A DNA stretch of 64,000 nucleotides from Pedosphaera parvula Ellin514 (lineage in GTDB: Bacteria; Verrucomicrobiota; Verrucomicrobiia; Limisphaerales; Pedosphaeraceae): assembly GCF_000172555.1 (NCBI RefSeq), contig NZ_ABOX02000027.1:18691-82690 (forward strand), read 5' to 3'. Under the pieces are notes generated by a model. The model worked only from the letters and a program-made list of their open reading frames with translations. It searched no databases and was not told the DNA's origin. The position numbers and the translations under genes are program-made. Every line of letters begins with the position of its first letter. Position 1 is the first letter of the stretch. Below are positions 16,739-26,531 of the stretch, in pieces.

Positions 16739-17985
16739 ACTCCCTTCCGATTGATGGCGAACGGTTGCAACGGCAAATCGATGAACTGGCTGCCATTTCC
16801 GCAGCTCCTGCTCCCGTGGTAACACGCGTACTGTTTTCGGAAGCGGATCTGCGGGCGCGTGAGTATGTCAAAGGATTATGTCGCGAAGTTGGTTTAGCCA
16901 TCCGCGAGGATGCGGTGGGAAACGTTTTTATTCGGTGGGAGGGCAAGGATGAGAAACTGCCAGCGGTGGCCACGGGTTCTCACATTGATGCGATTCCCAA
17001 TGCAGGTCGTTACGATGGAGTCGTCGGCGTGCTTGGAGCCATTGAGGCGATCCGGGCGTTGCAGCAGAGTGGATTCAAGCCGCAACGGTCGATTGAACTG
17101 ATTATTTTTACGGCGGAAGAACCAACTCGATTTGGAATTGGCTGTTTGGGAAGCAGACTTTTGGCGGGAGCGCTATCCCTGGAGAAGGCCGCGTCGTTGC
17201 GCGATCCAGAGGGAAAGTCATTGGAAGAATTGCGCGACCAAGCCGGGTATGGTGGGCTGGATATGAAACAGGTCCGACTCGCGCCAAAAACATATTCAGC
17301 GTTTGTTGAATTGCACATCGAGCAGGGACCGTTGTTGGAGAAGGAGAATATTCCAATCGGTGTGGTGGAGAAAATTGCGGCACCGAGCACGTTGCGAGTG
17401 CAATTGACGGGTGTTGGCGGCCATGCGGGGGCCGTGTTGATGCCGGAGCGGCACGATGCCATGTTGGCCGGAGCGGAGATTGCGCTGGCGGTCGAGCTGG
17501 CGGCTTTGAAGAGCGGGAGTCCTGACACGGTTGGAACAACAGGAGTTTTTCGCATCGAGCCCGGAGCTGTGAACAGTGTTCCGTGCAGGGCGTGGTTGGA
17601 AATTGATTTGCGTGATACTCAATTGCCGACACGGGATGCGGCGTTGGAAAAAATTGAAAAATCTGTGGCGGAGATTTGCCAGCGCCGAGGGATTGCGTTT
17701 GTGTTGGAACGGCTGAATGTGGATGCGCCAGCAATTTGTGATCAAGCTTTGGTCGGCAGGGTTTTGGAATCGGGCGACGAGCTCGGTTTGAAAGTTAAGA
17801 AGATGATCAGCCGCGCGTATCATGATTCGCTGTTCATGGCGCAGATTTGCCCCACGACGATGATTTTTATTCCGTGTCGGGGAGGAGTGAGTCACAGGCC
17901 CGATGAATATTCATCTCCTGAACAAATCAAAAATGGTGTGGCTGTGCTTGCTTCCACGCTGGCGAAATTGGCCAGCAAGGTCTAA
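16735..17985 (+). CDS. Ureidoglycolate amidohydrolase, plant UAH-type M20 enzyme
   Basis: It hydrolyses S-ureidoglycolate to glyoxylate, CO2 and two NH3, ending the ureide path. It has M20 metal motifs: H83 in GSHIDAIPNAGRYDGVVG with D94, E128/E129 in FTAEEPTRFG, and ELHIEQGP. Segments VTRVLFSEADLRAREYVK, GGHAGAVLMPERHDA and ISRAYHDSLFMA follow Arabidopsis UAH closely as I remember it, and differ from allantoate amidohydrolases such as the allC two genes away (GHAGTTPMN). The gene begins in the stop of the GAF gene and precedes malate synthase, which uses its product. Confidence 0.85.
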   Translation: MNSLPIDGERLQRQIDELAAISAAPAPVVTRVLFSEADLRAREYVKGLCREVGLAIREDAVGNVFIRWEGKDEKLPAVATGSHIDAIPNAGRYDGVVGVLGAIEAIRALQQSGFKPQRSIELIIFTAEEPTRFGIGCLGSRLLAGALSLEKAASLRDPEGKSLEELRDQAGYGGLDMKQVRLAPKTYSAFVELHIEQGPLLEKENIPIGVVEKIAAPSTLRVQLTGVGGHAGAVLMPERHDAMLAGAEIALAVELAALKSGSPDTVGTTGVFRIEPGAVNSVPCRAWLEIDLRDTQLPTRDAALEKIEKSVAEICQRRGIAFVLERLNVDAPAICDQALVGRVLESGDELGLKVKKMISRAYHDSLFMAQICPTTMIFIPCRGGVSHRPDEYSSPEQIKNGVAVLASTLAKLASKV

Positions 17986-18030
17986 ACTCCCAGCTTCCTT
18001 AAGTGCTTCTGAAAAGATAAATAATTTAAA

Positions 18031-19629
18031 ATGAATTCCAATCCATCCATTCCAACCGGTGTCGAAATCAAAGGTCCATTAGATGCGCAAGGTGCAGCCA
18101 TTCTCAGCACGGAGGCACTGAGCTTCATCGTGAAGCTGGCGCGGCAGTTCGAGGGCAGGCGTCAGGAATTGCTGGCGAAACGCATTGAGCGTCAGAAGGC
18201 AATTGATGAGGGAGAGATGCCGGATTTTCTGAGCTCGACCAAATCGATTCGCGAGGGGGATTGGAAGGTGGCTCCGGTGCCGGCAGATTTGCAGGATAGA
18301 AGGACGGAAATCACAGGTCCGCTGGATCGCAAGATGATTATCAATGCATTGAACTCCGGTGCGAAGGTGTTCATGGCGGACTGCGAAGATGCGACTGCGC
18401 CGACGTGGACAAATGTATTACAGGGACAGTTTAATTTGCGCGATGCGGTAAATCGCACGATTGATTTTACCAGCCCGGAAGGAAAGAAATATGCGCTTAA
18501 CGAGAAGACTGCGACGTTGATGGTGCGGCCGCGTGGCTGGCATCTCAACGAGAAACATCTCTTCGTAGACGGCAAGCCGATGTCAGGCAGCCTGTTTGAT
18601 TTTGGGCTCTACTTTTTCCACAATGCGCGCACGCTGCTGTCGCGAGGATCGGGTCCTTATTTTTATTTGCCCAAGCTGGAAAGCCATTTGGAGGCGCGGC
18701 TATGGAATGACGTGTTCAATTTTGCGCAGGAGGAGTTGAAGGTTCCGCGGGGCAGCATCAAGGCCACGGTGTTGATTGAAACGATTCTGGGGTCATTTGA
18801 GACGGAGGAAATTCTTTATGAATTGAGGGAGCATTCAGCGGGGCTGAACTGCGGTCGTTGGGATTATATTTTCAGTTTCATCAAGAAGTTCAGTAGTCGC
18901 CCCGAATTTGTAATGCCGGACCGTTCGCAAGTTACGATGACGACACATTTCATGCGGTCGTATTGTCTGAATGTGATCAAGAACTGTCATCGGCGGGGAG
19001 CACATGCGATGGGCGGAATGGCGGCGCAAATTCCGATCAAGAATAATCCCCAGGCAAATGAAGAGGCTTTGGCCAAGGTGCTCGCGGACAAGGAACGTGA
19101 GGCAACGGATGGGCATGATGGAACGTGGGTGGCGCATCCAGGTTTGGTGTCGGTGGCGTTAAAGGCCTTTGATAAACACATGCCGCAGCCGAATCAGATT
19201 TCCAAGCAGCGCGAAGACGTGCATGTGACGGCCGCTGATTTGCTAAAGGTGCCGACGGGAACGATTACGGAAGAGGGAATGCGGGCGAATATGCGCGTGG
19301 GTATTCAATATTTGGAAGCATGGCTGGGTGGTTTGGGATGCGTGCCGCTGTATAACCTGATGGAAGATGCGGCGACGGCTGAGATTTCGCGTTCGCAGGT
19401 TTGGCAATGGATACGATATGGCGCGAAGCTGGCAGATGGGCGGCAGGTTACGGCCCAACTTTATGATGAGTTGTTGCCGCAGGAGTTGGCTCGCATTGAG
19501 AAAGAGATTGGAACGGCGCGTTATCAAAGCGGGCATTTCAATAGGGCAGTGGGGATGTTTACTGAGATGTCGAAGAGTCCGTCGTTTGTAGAATTTTTGA
19601 CATTGCCAGCATATAACGCCATCGACTAA
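18031..19629 (+). CDS. aceB: Malate synthase A
   Basis: It condenses glyoxylate with acetyl-CoA to malate. The length of 532 residues is typical of isoform A. Recognisable blocks are [29 protein letters not shown] with the catalytic arginine, [14 protein letters not shown] with the metal-binding Glu, [16 protein letters not shown], and [18 protein letters not shown]. No isocitrate lyase is nearby; its place in this operon means its glyoxylate comes from ureides. It starts 45 bases after UAH and is followed by xanthine dehydrogenase. Confidence 0.96.
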   Translation: MNSNPSIPTGVEIKGPLDAQGAAILSTEALSFIVKLARQFEGRRQELLAKRIERQKAIDEGEMPDFLSSTKSIREGDWKVAPVPADLQDRRTEITGPLDRKMIINALNSGAKVFMADCEDATAPTWTNVLQGQFNLRDAVNRTIDFTSPEGKKYALNEKTATLMVRPRGWHLNEKHLFVDGKPMSGSLFDFGLYFFHNARTLLSRGSGPYFYLPKLESHLEARLWNDVFNFAQEELKVPRGSIKATVLIETILGSFETEEILYELREHSAGLNCGRWDYIFSFIKKFSSRPEFVMPDRSQVTMTTHFMRSYCLNVIKNCHRRGAHAMGGMAAQIPIKNNPQANEEALAKVLADKEREATDGHDGTWVAHPGLVSVALKAFDKHMPQPNQISKQREDVHVTAADLLKVPTGTITEEGMRANMRVGIQYLEAWLGGLGCVPLYNLMEDAATAEISRSQVWQWIRYGAKLADGRQVTAQLYDELLPQELARIEKEIGTARYQSGHFNRAVGMFTEMSKSPSFVEFLTLPAYNAID

Positions 19630-19678
19630 CAACCTGTTGCACCGACAAGTGTTTCAGGTATGATGAGAGATAATACAT

Positions 19679-22600
19679 ATGGCGAGCGCCCTCGAATTTA
19701 CGCTAAACGGACGGGCCGTCCAGATAGAGAATTCCTCTCCGAATACGACCCTGCTGGAGTATTTGCGCGGCAATGGTTGCGCTGGTTCAAAAGAAGGCTG
19801 TGCAGAAGGGGATTGCGGAGCATGCTCGGTGGCAATTATCGATCGTAACTCGAAGGGTGAAACTTGTTATCGAGCGATCAATAGCTGTCTCGTGCCGCTG
19901 CCGCTCATGGCTGGGCGCGAAGTGGTGACGGTTGAAGGAGTCGCGAAGAATCGTGAGTTGCATCCGGTGCAGCAGAAGATGGTGGAATGCCATGGATCGC
20001 AATGCGGTTACTGTACGCCGGGATTTATTCTTTCGCTTTTTGAAGGTTACTACCGAAATGATTTAAAGGAACAATGGCAACTGGATGATCAGTTGTGTGG
20101 GAATCTTTGTCGATGTACTGGATATCGTCCCATACTTGAAGCGGCGGCGGAGGCTTATGCAGGGCGGGAACAGATCAATGGCAAGGATCCCTTTGCGGAA
20201 CGATTGCGGCAGAACGATGGCAAGGTTGGAGCCATGCAGTATGAGGCGGCCGGAGAGAAATTTTTTCGACCTGATTCGCTTAAGGAGTTGCTGAAATTAT
20301 TACAAGAGCATCCGAATGCGCGGATGGTGGCGGGGGCTACGGAACTGGGGCTTGAAATTACCAAGAGGTATAAGCGCTTTCCGACACTGATCTCAGTGGA
20401 GGCTGTGCCGGAATTGAAGGAATGCAAGGCCACGGATTTGGAGTGGCGTGTGGGGGCGGCGCTTACATTAACGCAGGTTGAGGAAGTCCTGGCCAGGGAG
20501 TTTCCGGCGCTAGGCAAAATGCTTTGGGTGTTTGGTTCGAGGCAGATTCGGAATCGGGCGACATTGGGTGGGAATCTCGTGACGGCTTCGCCGATTGGTG
20601 ATAGCGCGCCAGTGCTGCTGGCGTTGGATGCCAAGGTGGTGATTGCATCGCTGGAGGGAGAGCGGACGTGTCCGTTGGAGCAATTTTTTATCTCCTATCG
20701 CAAGACGGCTTTGAATCCGGGCGAGGTGTTGAAGGCAGTTGTGATCCCTCGAAGCACTTCAGGACCTGGACTCACGCGCATTACAGAGTGGTACAAGGTA
20801 TCGAAGCGGCGCGAGATGGATATCAGTACGGTAGCGGCGTGCTTTGTGGTGGATCTGGATGCTCAAGGCATGGTGCGGCATGCGCGGCTGGGTTATGGCG
20901 GTGTGGCGGCGATGCCGGCCCGGGCAAAAAGGACCGAGGCTGCACTTGTTGGTAAGAGGTGGAGTGGAGAATGGGTGGCTGAAGTGCTGCCGATTTTGAG
21001 AGCAGAATTTACTCCGATTTCCGATGTGCGAGGTGAGGCTAAGTACCGACAGGGATTGATCACCAGTTTGTTTCAGAAGTTTTATGAGGAAACATCGGGT
21101 GGTGAAAAAGCGGTTTCCATAAAGAACGGTGAGTTGTTGAAACCTGCTGAGGTGGTCGGAAAGCGCCCTGAGCCGCATGAGAGTGCGCATAAGCATGTGA
21201 CTGGCGAGGCTCTTTATACAGACGACCAAACCGCAGGAAAGAGAATGTTGGAAGTCTGGCCCGTGTGTTCACCGCATGCGCGTGCGAAGATTTTGAAGCG
21301 AGATGCGACGGAGGCTCGGAAGATGCCGGGGATTAAAGCGGTGCTGATGGCCGAGGATATTCCGGGGCACAACGATGTCGGAGCGGTGAAGAAGGATGAG
21401 ATTTTGCTTGCGGATCGGGAGGTGTCGTTTCACGGACATCCGGTGGCACTGGTGGTGGGAGAGACGCAGGCTGCGTGCCGGGAGGCTGCGGAAAAGGTGA
21501 TTGTGGAGTATGAGCCGCTTCAAGCGGTGTTGACATTGCAACAAGCAATCCGTGAAGGAAGTTTCCATAACGAGTCGAATTTCATGCGACGCGGAGAGGT
21601 GGAGACAGGTTTGGCATCGGCTCCAGTTACTTTGGAAGGTGAGTTCGAGTTGGGTGGCCAAGAGCATTTTTATTTGGAGACACATGCTGCCTGGGCAGAG
21701 CCGGGCGAGGATGGTTCAGTGCGCGTAGTTTCTTCAACGCAGCATCCTTCCGAAGTCCAGACGGTGATTGCGCATGTGCTGCATCTACCGATCAATAAAG
21801 TCGTCGTGCAAAGTCCGCGGATGGGTGGTGGGTTTGGCGGGAAGGAGACGCAGGCGAATACACCGGCAGCGTTGGCGGCGTTGGCGGCGAGCAAGACGGG
21901 GAAGTCGGTACGGGTGCGGTTCAATCGCGATCAGGACATGATTTTGTCGGGGCATCGGCATCCGTTTTTGGCGCGGTTCAAAGTGGGATTTGATTCGCAA
22001 GGGATGTTGCTGGCATTGAAAGCGCAGCTTTATTCGAATGGTGGTTGGGCGATGGATCTTTCGCAAGCTGTGACTGACCGTGCGTTGTTCCATCTCGATA
22101 ATTCTTATTATATCCCGCAGGTGGAATTCCAGGGACGCGTGGCGAAGATGAACCTTTCATCTAACACCGCGTTTCGCGGATTCGGCGGGCCGCAGGGGAT
22201 GTTGGTGATTGAGGAGATCATTGATCGGGTTGCGCGGGAGTTGGGGTTGCCAGCCGAAGCGGTGCGGGAGCGCAACCTGTATTGTGGGAAGGGCGAAACC
22301 AATACGACGCATTACGGTCAGGAGATTGAGGATAATCGCATCCAGACCATCTGGCATGAGTTGAAGAAGACCAGCGAGCTTCTGAGCAGGCGTGCGGAGA
22401 TTGCGGTGTGGAATCAAAAACATCCGCATTGCAAACGCGGGTTGGCGATGACGCCGGTGAAGTTTGGGATTTCATTTACGGTGACTCATTTGAATCAAGC
22501 AGGGGCGCTGGTTTTGATTTATCAGGATGGGACGGTGCAGGTGAATCATGGCGGGACGGAGATGGGACAGGGTATTCACACGAACATGCAGGCCATTGCG

Positions 22601-23521
22601 TCGAAGGAACTGGGGATCAGGAAAGAAAATATCCGGGTGATGCACACGAGCACTGACAAGGTGCCAAATACTTCGGCGACGGCGGCATCGAGCGGCTCGG
22701 ATTTAAATGGCGCGGCAGTGAAGAATGCGTGTGAGATTATACGCGCCCGTTTGTTGCCAGTGGCGGTGAAGTTATTGGGGGATAAATTGAGCAAGGCACC
22801 CACAGGCGAGGATGTTGTTTTTGCGGAGAATGAGTTTTGGGATAAAGCCCATCCACAGACGAAATTGCCGATGGCTGAGCTGTTGCGGGTTGCGTATATG
22901 GAACGGATTAGCCTGTCAGCGACGGGATATTATCGGACGCCGGATATTCATTGGGATCGCGTGAAGGGGAAGGGCAAGCCGTTTCATTATTTTGCTTATG
23001 GCGCGGCGGTGACGGAGGTGGAAGTGGATGGTTTTACGGGAATGATGCGGGTGTTGCGGACGGATATTTTGCAGGATGTGGGTGACTCGATCAACGCTGG
23101 TATCAATCGCGGTCAGGTGGAGGGTGGATTCGTGCAAGGGATGGGGTGGCTGACGGGTGAGGAATTGAAGTGGGATGAAAAAGGCCGCTTGCTGACGCAT
23201 TCGCCGGATACATACAAAATTCCGGCCATCGGTGATATGCCACAGGTGTTTAATGTTTCGTTTTTACGGAATGCGACGCAGTCAAGTGTGGTGCATGGCA
23301 GCAAGGCAGTCGGTGAGCCTCCGTTGATGCTGGCGATTTCGGTGCGCGAGGCGATTCGTGATGCGGTGGCGGCGTTTGGGAAGGCTGGGGGAGAAGTGCC
23401 GTTGAGTTCGCCAGCCACGTGTGAAGCTATCTTTACATCGATACAACAACGCCTGGGAAAAATCGATGGCGTGGTCTATTCTCAGGTGAAAACAGGTGCG
23501 CAGGTTTCTGCAAAGGCTTAG
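19679..23521 (+). CDS. Xanthine dehydrogenase, single-chain (2Fe-2S / FAD / molybdopterin)
   Basis: It oxidises hypoxanthine and xanthine to urate, feeding the uricase. Domains in order: plant-type 2Fe-2S (about 8-90; GCAGSKEGCAEGDCGACSV), second 2Fe-2S (about 95-165; SQCGYCTPGF and CGNLCRCTGYRP), FAD-binding (about 195-370; ARMVAGATELGLE and GNLVTASPIGDSAP), CO-dehydrogenase flavoprotein C-terminal domain, then the molybdenum domains (about 520-1260), with GGGFGGKETQ and the catalytic Glu in GSKAVGEPPLML. Most bacterial XDHs are split into XdhA and XdhB; this 1280-residue fusion has the eukaryotic order. It ends 4 bases inside the convergent xdhC. Confidence 0.95.
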   Translation: MASALEFTLNGRAVQIENSSPNTTLLEYLRGNGCAGSKEGCAEGDCGACSVAIIDRNSKGETCYRAINSCLVPLPLMAGREVVTVEGVAKNRELHPVQQKMVECHGSQCGYCTPGFILSLFEGYYRNDLKEQWQLDDQLCGNLCRCTGYRPILEAAAEAYAGREQINGKDPFAERLRQNDGKVGAMQYEAAGEKFFRPDSLKELLKLLQEHPNARMVAGATELGLEITKRYKRFPTLISVEAVPELKECKATDLEWRVGAALTLTQVEEVLAREFPALGKMLWVFGSRQIRNRATLGGNLVTASPIGDSAPVLLALDAKVVIASLEGERTCPLEQFFISYRKTALNPGEVLKAVVIPRSTSGPGLTRITEWYKVSKRREMDISTVAACFVVDLDAQGMVRHARLGYGGVAAMPARAKRTEAALVGKRWSGEWVAEVLPILRAEFTPISDVRGEAKYRQGLITSLFQKFYEETSGGEKAVSIKNGELLKPAEVVGKRPEPHESAHKHVTGEALYTDDQTAGKRMLEVWPVCSPHARAKILKRDATEARKMPGIKAVLMAEDIPGHNDVGAVKKDEILLADREVSFHGHPVALVVGETQAACREAAEKVIVEYEPLQAVLTLQQAIREGSFHNESNFMRRGEVETGLASAPVTLEGEFELGGQEHFYLETHAAWAEPGEDGSVRVVSSTQHPSEVQTVIAHVLHLPINKVVVQSPRMGGGFGGKETQANTPAALAALAASKTGKSVRVRFNRDQDMILSGHRHPFLARFKVGFDSQGMLLALKAQLYSNGGWAMDLSQAVTDRALFHLDNSYYIPQVEFQGRVAKMNLSSNTAFRGFGGPQGMLVIEEIIDRVARELGLPAEAVRERNLYCGKGETNTTHYGQEIEDNRIQTIWHELKKTSELLSRRAEIAVWNQKHPHCKRGLAMTPVKFGISFTVTHLNQAGALVLIYQDGTVQVNHGGTEMGQGIHTNMQAIASKELGIRKENIRVMHTSTDKVPNTSATAASSGSDLNGAAVKNACEIIRARLLPVAVKLLGDKLSKAPTGEDVVFAENEFWDKAHPQTKLPMAELLRVAYMERISLSATGYYRTPDIHWDRVKGKGKPFHYFAYGAAVTEVEVDGFTGMMRVLRTDILQDVGDSINAGINRGQVEGGFVQGMGWLTGEELKWDEKGRLLTHSPDTYKIPAIGDMPQVFNVSFLRNATQSSVVHGSKAVGEPPLMLAISVREAIRDAVAAFGKAGGEVPLSSPATCEAIFTSIQQRLGKIDGVVYSQVKTGAQVSAKA

Positions 23522-24483
23522 GTGCCCTCGACTATTTCGCTGTGGGCGGCGGGGGAGCCTTGGTTTTCGTAGACGAGTTCGGCGCGTTTTTGAATGAATT
23601 GGGCCATGATGCTGACGGCGATTTCCTGGACACTTTGAGATTTGATGGGAATGCCAACGGGGCAGGCGACGCGTTGGAGTTGTTCGGGCGTGGCGATTTT
23701 TTCTTCGAGGAAATGTTCGAAGATGGTGCGGGCTTTGCGGGCGCTGCCGATCATGCCAAGGAATAGAAATTTCTTCTGGATCCAATCTTTCAACACCAGT
23801 GCGTCGTGGCGATGACCGCGCGTGACCACAAGACCGAAAGCAGGGACGAAGGGCAAACGGAGAGTGGCTAATTTTTCCCAGACGTTGACCTGCAAGGCGA
23901 TTTCCTGCGGGAAATAATTGTGGTTCGCGAGGGCAGGGCGGTCATCGAAGACGGTGACGCTGAAATCGAGTTGGGCCGCGAGAGGAGCTACGGCCTGGGC
24001 GATGTGACCGGCTCCGGCGATCCAGAGGGCGCAGGGTGGAGTGATGGTTTCCTGATATAGAAAGTCATTTGCGGCTTCTGCTCTGGTGATGGAGAAATCT
24101 TTTTTGATGCCCCAAGTCAGAGTGGATTGGCGGTTGGCGAGTGCCTGCCAGAAGGCATCGCCAGCGGATTGGGCATTGGGGATGATGAGGCCGGAAACCT
24201 TGCCGCCACAGATGAGGCCATCGTCCCAGCCGAAATCGTGATCGAGGAGGAGGTCGAAGGTGGATGGCTGATTGGTTTGAAGAGATTGGATGGCGCGGTG
24301 TTGAATTTCGGCTTCGAGACAGCCGCCGCCCAGAGTGCCTTTGATGCGACTATCGGTGTAGAAGAGTGCCTTGGCGCCGACCTTTTGCGGGCTGGAGCCT
24401 TTGGCGCCGGAGATGAGGGCGAGAGCGACAGGTTCACCGGCGCGGGCAGCTTCAGCCAAAGCCTGGAAAACGAGGTTCTTCAT
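23518..24483 (-). CDS. xdhC: XdhC/CoxI-family molybdenum cofactor insertion factor
   Basis: This cytosolic chaperone binds and sulfurates the molybdenum cofactor before insertion into xanthine dehydrogenase. It has the N-terminal XdhC_CoxI domain (ALISGAKGSSPQKVGAKALF and IKGTLGGGCLEAEIQ) and a Rossmann C-terminal domain (LWIAGAGHIAQAVAPLAAQL, VTRGHRHDALVL, FLGMIGSARKARTIF). The 321-residue length is usual. Its stop codon overlaps that of the XDH gene on the other strand, so the two are transcribed towards each other rather than in one message. Confidence 0.93.
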   Translation of the reverse strand: MKNLVFQALAEAARAGEPVALALISGAKGSSPQKVGAKALFYTDSRIKGTLGGGCLEAEIQHRAIQSLQTNQPSTFDLLLDHDFGWDDGLICGGKVSGLIIPNAQSAGDAFWQALANRQSTLTWGIKKDFSITRAEAANDFLYQETITPPCALWIAGAGHIAQAVAPLAAQLDFSVTVFDDRPALANHNYFPQEIALQVNVWEKLATLRLPFVPAFGLVVTRGHRHDALVLKDWIQKKFLFLGMIGSARKARTIFEHFLEEKIATPEQLQRVACPVGIPIKSQSVQEIAVSIMAQFIQKRAELVYENQGSPAAHSEIVEGT

Positions 24484-24594
24484 GTTGCCGGTATCTGCTT
24501 GTCTGTAGGACCAAGCTCTCTATCAATAAGTGAAAGCCATGTCAGCATAGGCTGCATGGTGGAAGACAGCAAGCACGTGTAACACGAACCAACC

Positions 24595-24967
24595 ATGCTT
24601 GAACGATTTTTTCGACTTTCTGAAAACCAAACCACCGTTCGAACCGCGGTATTGGCAGGCTGACCACGTTTCTGACGAGGGCGTATATTATCTTTGTGCA
24701 ACCGGCGGTGTTGTCGGGGGGCGATGATGTGTCAGAATGTCAGAAAGATTGATTGGTCGGATTATAGTGAGTCGGTGCCATCGTTTTTTAATTATGGTGG
24801 GAATTCCACTGTGTTATTCGATTGCGGATGGACTGGCGCTGGGATTCATCAGTTACCCGATCATCAAATTTTTCAGCGGGCGCGGGAAGGAGATTGGGGC
24901 AGTGACGTATTTGTTGGCTGCGGTTTTAATTATGTACTTTCTGTTTGTGCGGGGGAGAATGGGGTAG
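24595..24967 (+). pseudogene. Remnant of an AzgA/PbuG-type NCS2 purine permease, copy 1
   Basis: From ATG 24595 the reading gives MLERFFRLSENQTTVR and then VLAG, the start of an adenine/guanine permease. A lost base then turns the expected A-G-L-T into a stop (GGCTGACC). Past that, the frames encode T-F-L-T-like, IIFVQPAV and, directly, the C-terminal part KIDWSDYSESVP, GFISYPIIKFFSG and RGRMG with a stop at 24967. About 300 central codons are missing, so N- and C-termini are fused. A functional protein is impossible. Its place beside xdhC and near adenine deaminase suggests a lost purine importer of the island. Confidence 0.85.
24622..24901 (+). repeat. Direct repeat copy 1 (280 bp) of the permease remnant
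   Basis: Bases 24622-24901 are nearly identical to 27264-27541, starting at GAAAACCAAACCACC and ending at GATTGGGGCA. Differences are a few substitutions and a two-base length change near the deletion joint and the ATTATGG/ATCATGG site. Both copies share the same frameshift and the same internal deletion. Confidence 0.92.
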
Positions 24968-25137
24968 GAAAATTTCGATTTTAGATTTTTGAATTGCGAT
25001 TGCCAACAAACGACGGCGGCTATAAAAAGGCACAAAACCATTTTCCTGTGGATACTGTGTGGGCAAAGAGTTCAGGCGCATGTTCACTCGCCCCGGCCTT
25101 CGCATTGGATATTTCATCTCCCTGCCGCATAAACCTG

Positions 25138-25166
25138 CTGTAACCTTTTTACATCGGCGTAAATAT
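25138..25166 (+). promoter_or_regulatory. Candidate promoter of the sigma-factor gene
   Basis: CTGTAACCTTTTTACATCGG (25138-25157) ends 17 bases before the ATG at 25175. GTAACC resembles an ECF-type -35 element (AAC core), and AAATAT about 16 bases on would place the start of transcription at or next to the ATG, making a leaderless message. The same box, with one extra T and one change, occurs at 27600-27620 beyond the second repeat copy. The conservation is seen; self-activation by the sigma factor is inference. Confidence 0.45.
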
Positions 25167-25174
25167 ATAGATAG

Positions 25175-26527
25175 ATGATGACCGATGACATGGCGTTGGT
25201 GCGGGAGTATGCCGGGAGTAATTCCGAGGTGGCGTTTGCCACCCTGGTGTCGCGGCATGTTAATCTGGTCTATTCTGTTGCTCTACAGCAGGTCCACGAC
25301 CAGCATCTGGCGGAAGAAATTACCCAGGCCGTCTTCATCATTTTAGCACGGAAAGCTGGAAAACTCAGTTCGAAGACAATTCTCTCCGGGTGGCTCTGTC
25401 GCACGGTGCGATATGTTTCAGCCAACGCACTTAAAATTGAATGGCGGCGGAAACGTCGCGAACAGGAGGCGCACATGCAATCCATTTTGAACGAACCGGA
25501 ATCTGAAGGCGCATGGAAGCAGATTGCTCCTTTACTGAGCGTGGCACTGGCGCAATTGAGCGAAAAGGACCATGACGCCATTGTGTTGCGGTTTTTCGAG
25601 GGCAAGAACATGAACGAAGTGGGAGTTGCCTTGGGTGTCAGCAAAAATACGGCTAAAACACGGGTGAGCCGGGCGGTGGATAAATTGAGAAGATTTTTTA
25701 TGAAGCGAGGCGTGGTGCTTTCGGCCTCCGTGATTGCAGGCGCAATTTCGGCAAACTCGGTTCAAGCAGCACCAGTCGGATTGGCAACCGCTGTGTCGGC
25801 CGCTAAAGGAACAGTCGTCGTCGCTTCCACTGCAAACCTCATCACAACAACACTAAAAATTATGGCATGGTCAAAAGCGAAAACAGCAATCCTGGCTGGC
25901 GTGGCAGTTATTCTGACTGTTGGGGTAGTGACTGGCCTCGTCAGTATTAGCACCACAAAACCTAAAGGGTCTTCCCAGCAACCCGCGGACTCTGCTTCAA
26001 AACAGAATACGGGGACGACCGCCGATAGGAGGACACCCAAAGGAACGATGCTCGTCATGGCGAATGCGATGGAAGCTGGTGATGCAAAAACATATGTCGA
26101 GAGCTACGTGCTGGCCACCACTGAGGAATTGAAACTGAAGTCAACATTGGAGGCAATGATCGTGGCCATGGCCAGATTCAATGACGCACTTAGCAACAAG
26201 TTCGGAGGAGAGGCGGCCCACTCTGTTTTCGCGGACATGCCTTTTGCGTTCCCCACCAATCGGATTGATTCCCTTGAACAGAAAATTCAAGGCGATTCGG
26301 CCACAGTCTCCCTCGGCGAAAAAGCTGGTCGTCCCATTCAGTTCACAAAGGTTAACGGCGAGTGGAGGATGCAACCGGATAGTTTTGTTCATTTGAGTCC
26401 GGCGGTCCTGGGCGATCTTTATGTCCGGGTCATCAAGGCGCTGGATGAGACCACTCCCGAAATCTCGCAGGATAAATTCAAGACGGCCATGGAAGCCGTT
26501 GACAAGATGAAGGAAAGGGCGCGGTGA
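25175..26527 (+). CDS. ECF-type sigma factor fused to a membrane anchor and C-terminal extracytoplasmic domain
   Basis: Residues about 1-95 form sigma region 2 (FATLVSRHVNLVYSVALQQV, then EEITQAVFIILARKAGKL), and 120-176 form region 4 with the helix-turn-helix MNEVGVALGVSKNTAKTRVS. A hydrophobic stretch (about 180-228) and a clear transmembrane helix (about 238-258, AILAGVAVILTVGVVTGLV) follow, then about 190 residues predicted outside, with an SNTF2-like feel (IQGDSATVSLGEKAG, VNGEWRM). ECF factors are normally about 180-200 residues, so 450 is exceptional, though this phylum is known for such fusions. A pseudopilin gene follows 4 bases later. Confidence 0.88.
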   Translation: MMTDDMALVREYAGSNSEVAFATLVSRHVNLVYSVALQQVHDQHLAEEITQAVFIILARKAGKLSSKTILSGWLCRTVRYVSANALKIEWRRKRREQEAHMQSILNEPESEGAWKQIAPLLSVALAQLSEKDHDAIVLRFFEGKNMNEVGVALGVSKNTAKTRVSRAVDKLRRFFMKRGVVLSASVIAGAISANSVQAAPVGLATAVSAAKGTVVVASTANLITTTLKIMAWSKAKTAILAGVAVILTVGVVTGLVSISTTKPKGSSQQPADSASKQNTGTTADRRTPKGTMLVMANAMEAGDAKTYVESYVLATTEELKLKSTLEAMIVAMARFNDALSNKFGGEAAHSVFADMPFAFPTNRIDSLEQKIQGDSATVSLGEKAGRPIQFTKVNGEWRMQPDSFVHLSPAVLGDLYVRVIKALDETTPEISQDKFKTAMEAVDKMKERAR

Positions 26528-26531
26528 AAAC

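Noticed and set aside
24737..24967. A 76-residue open frame that might be a small membrane protein
   Set aside because: It is the C-terminal piece of the broken permease and has no start of its own; the same piece occurs in the second copy.
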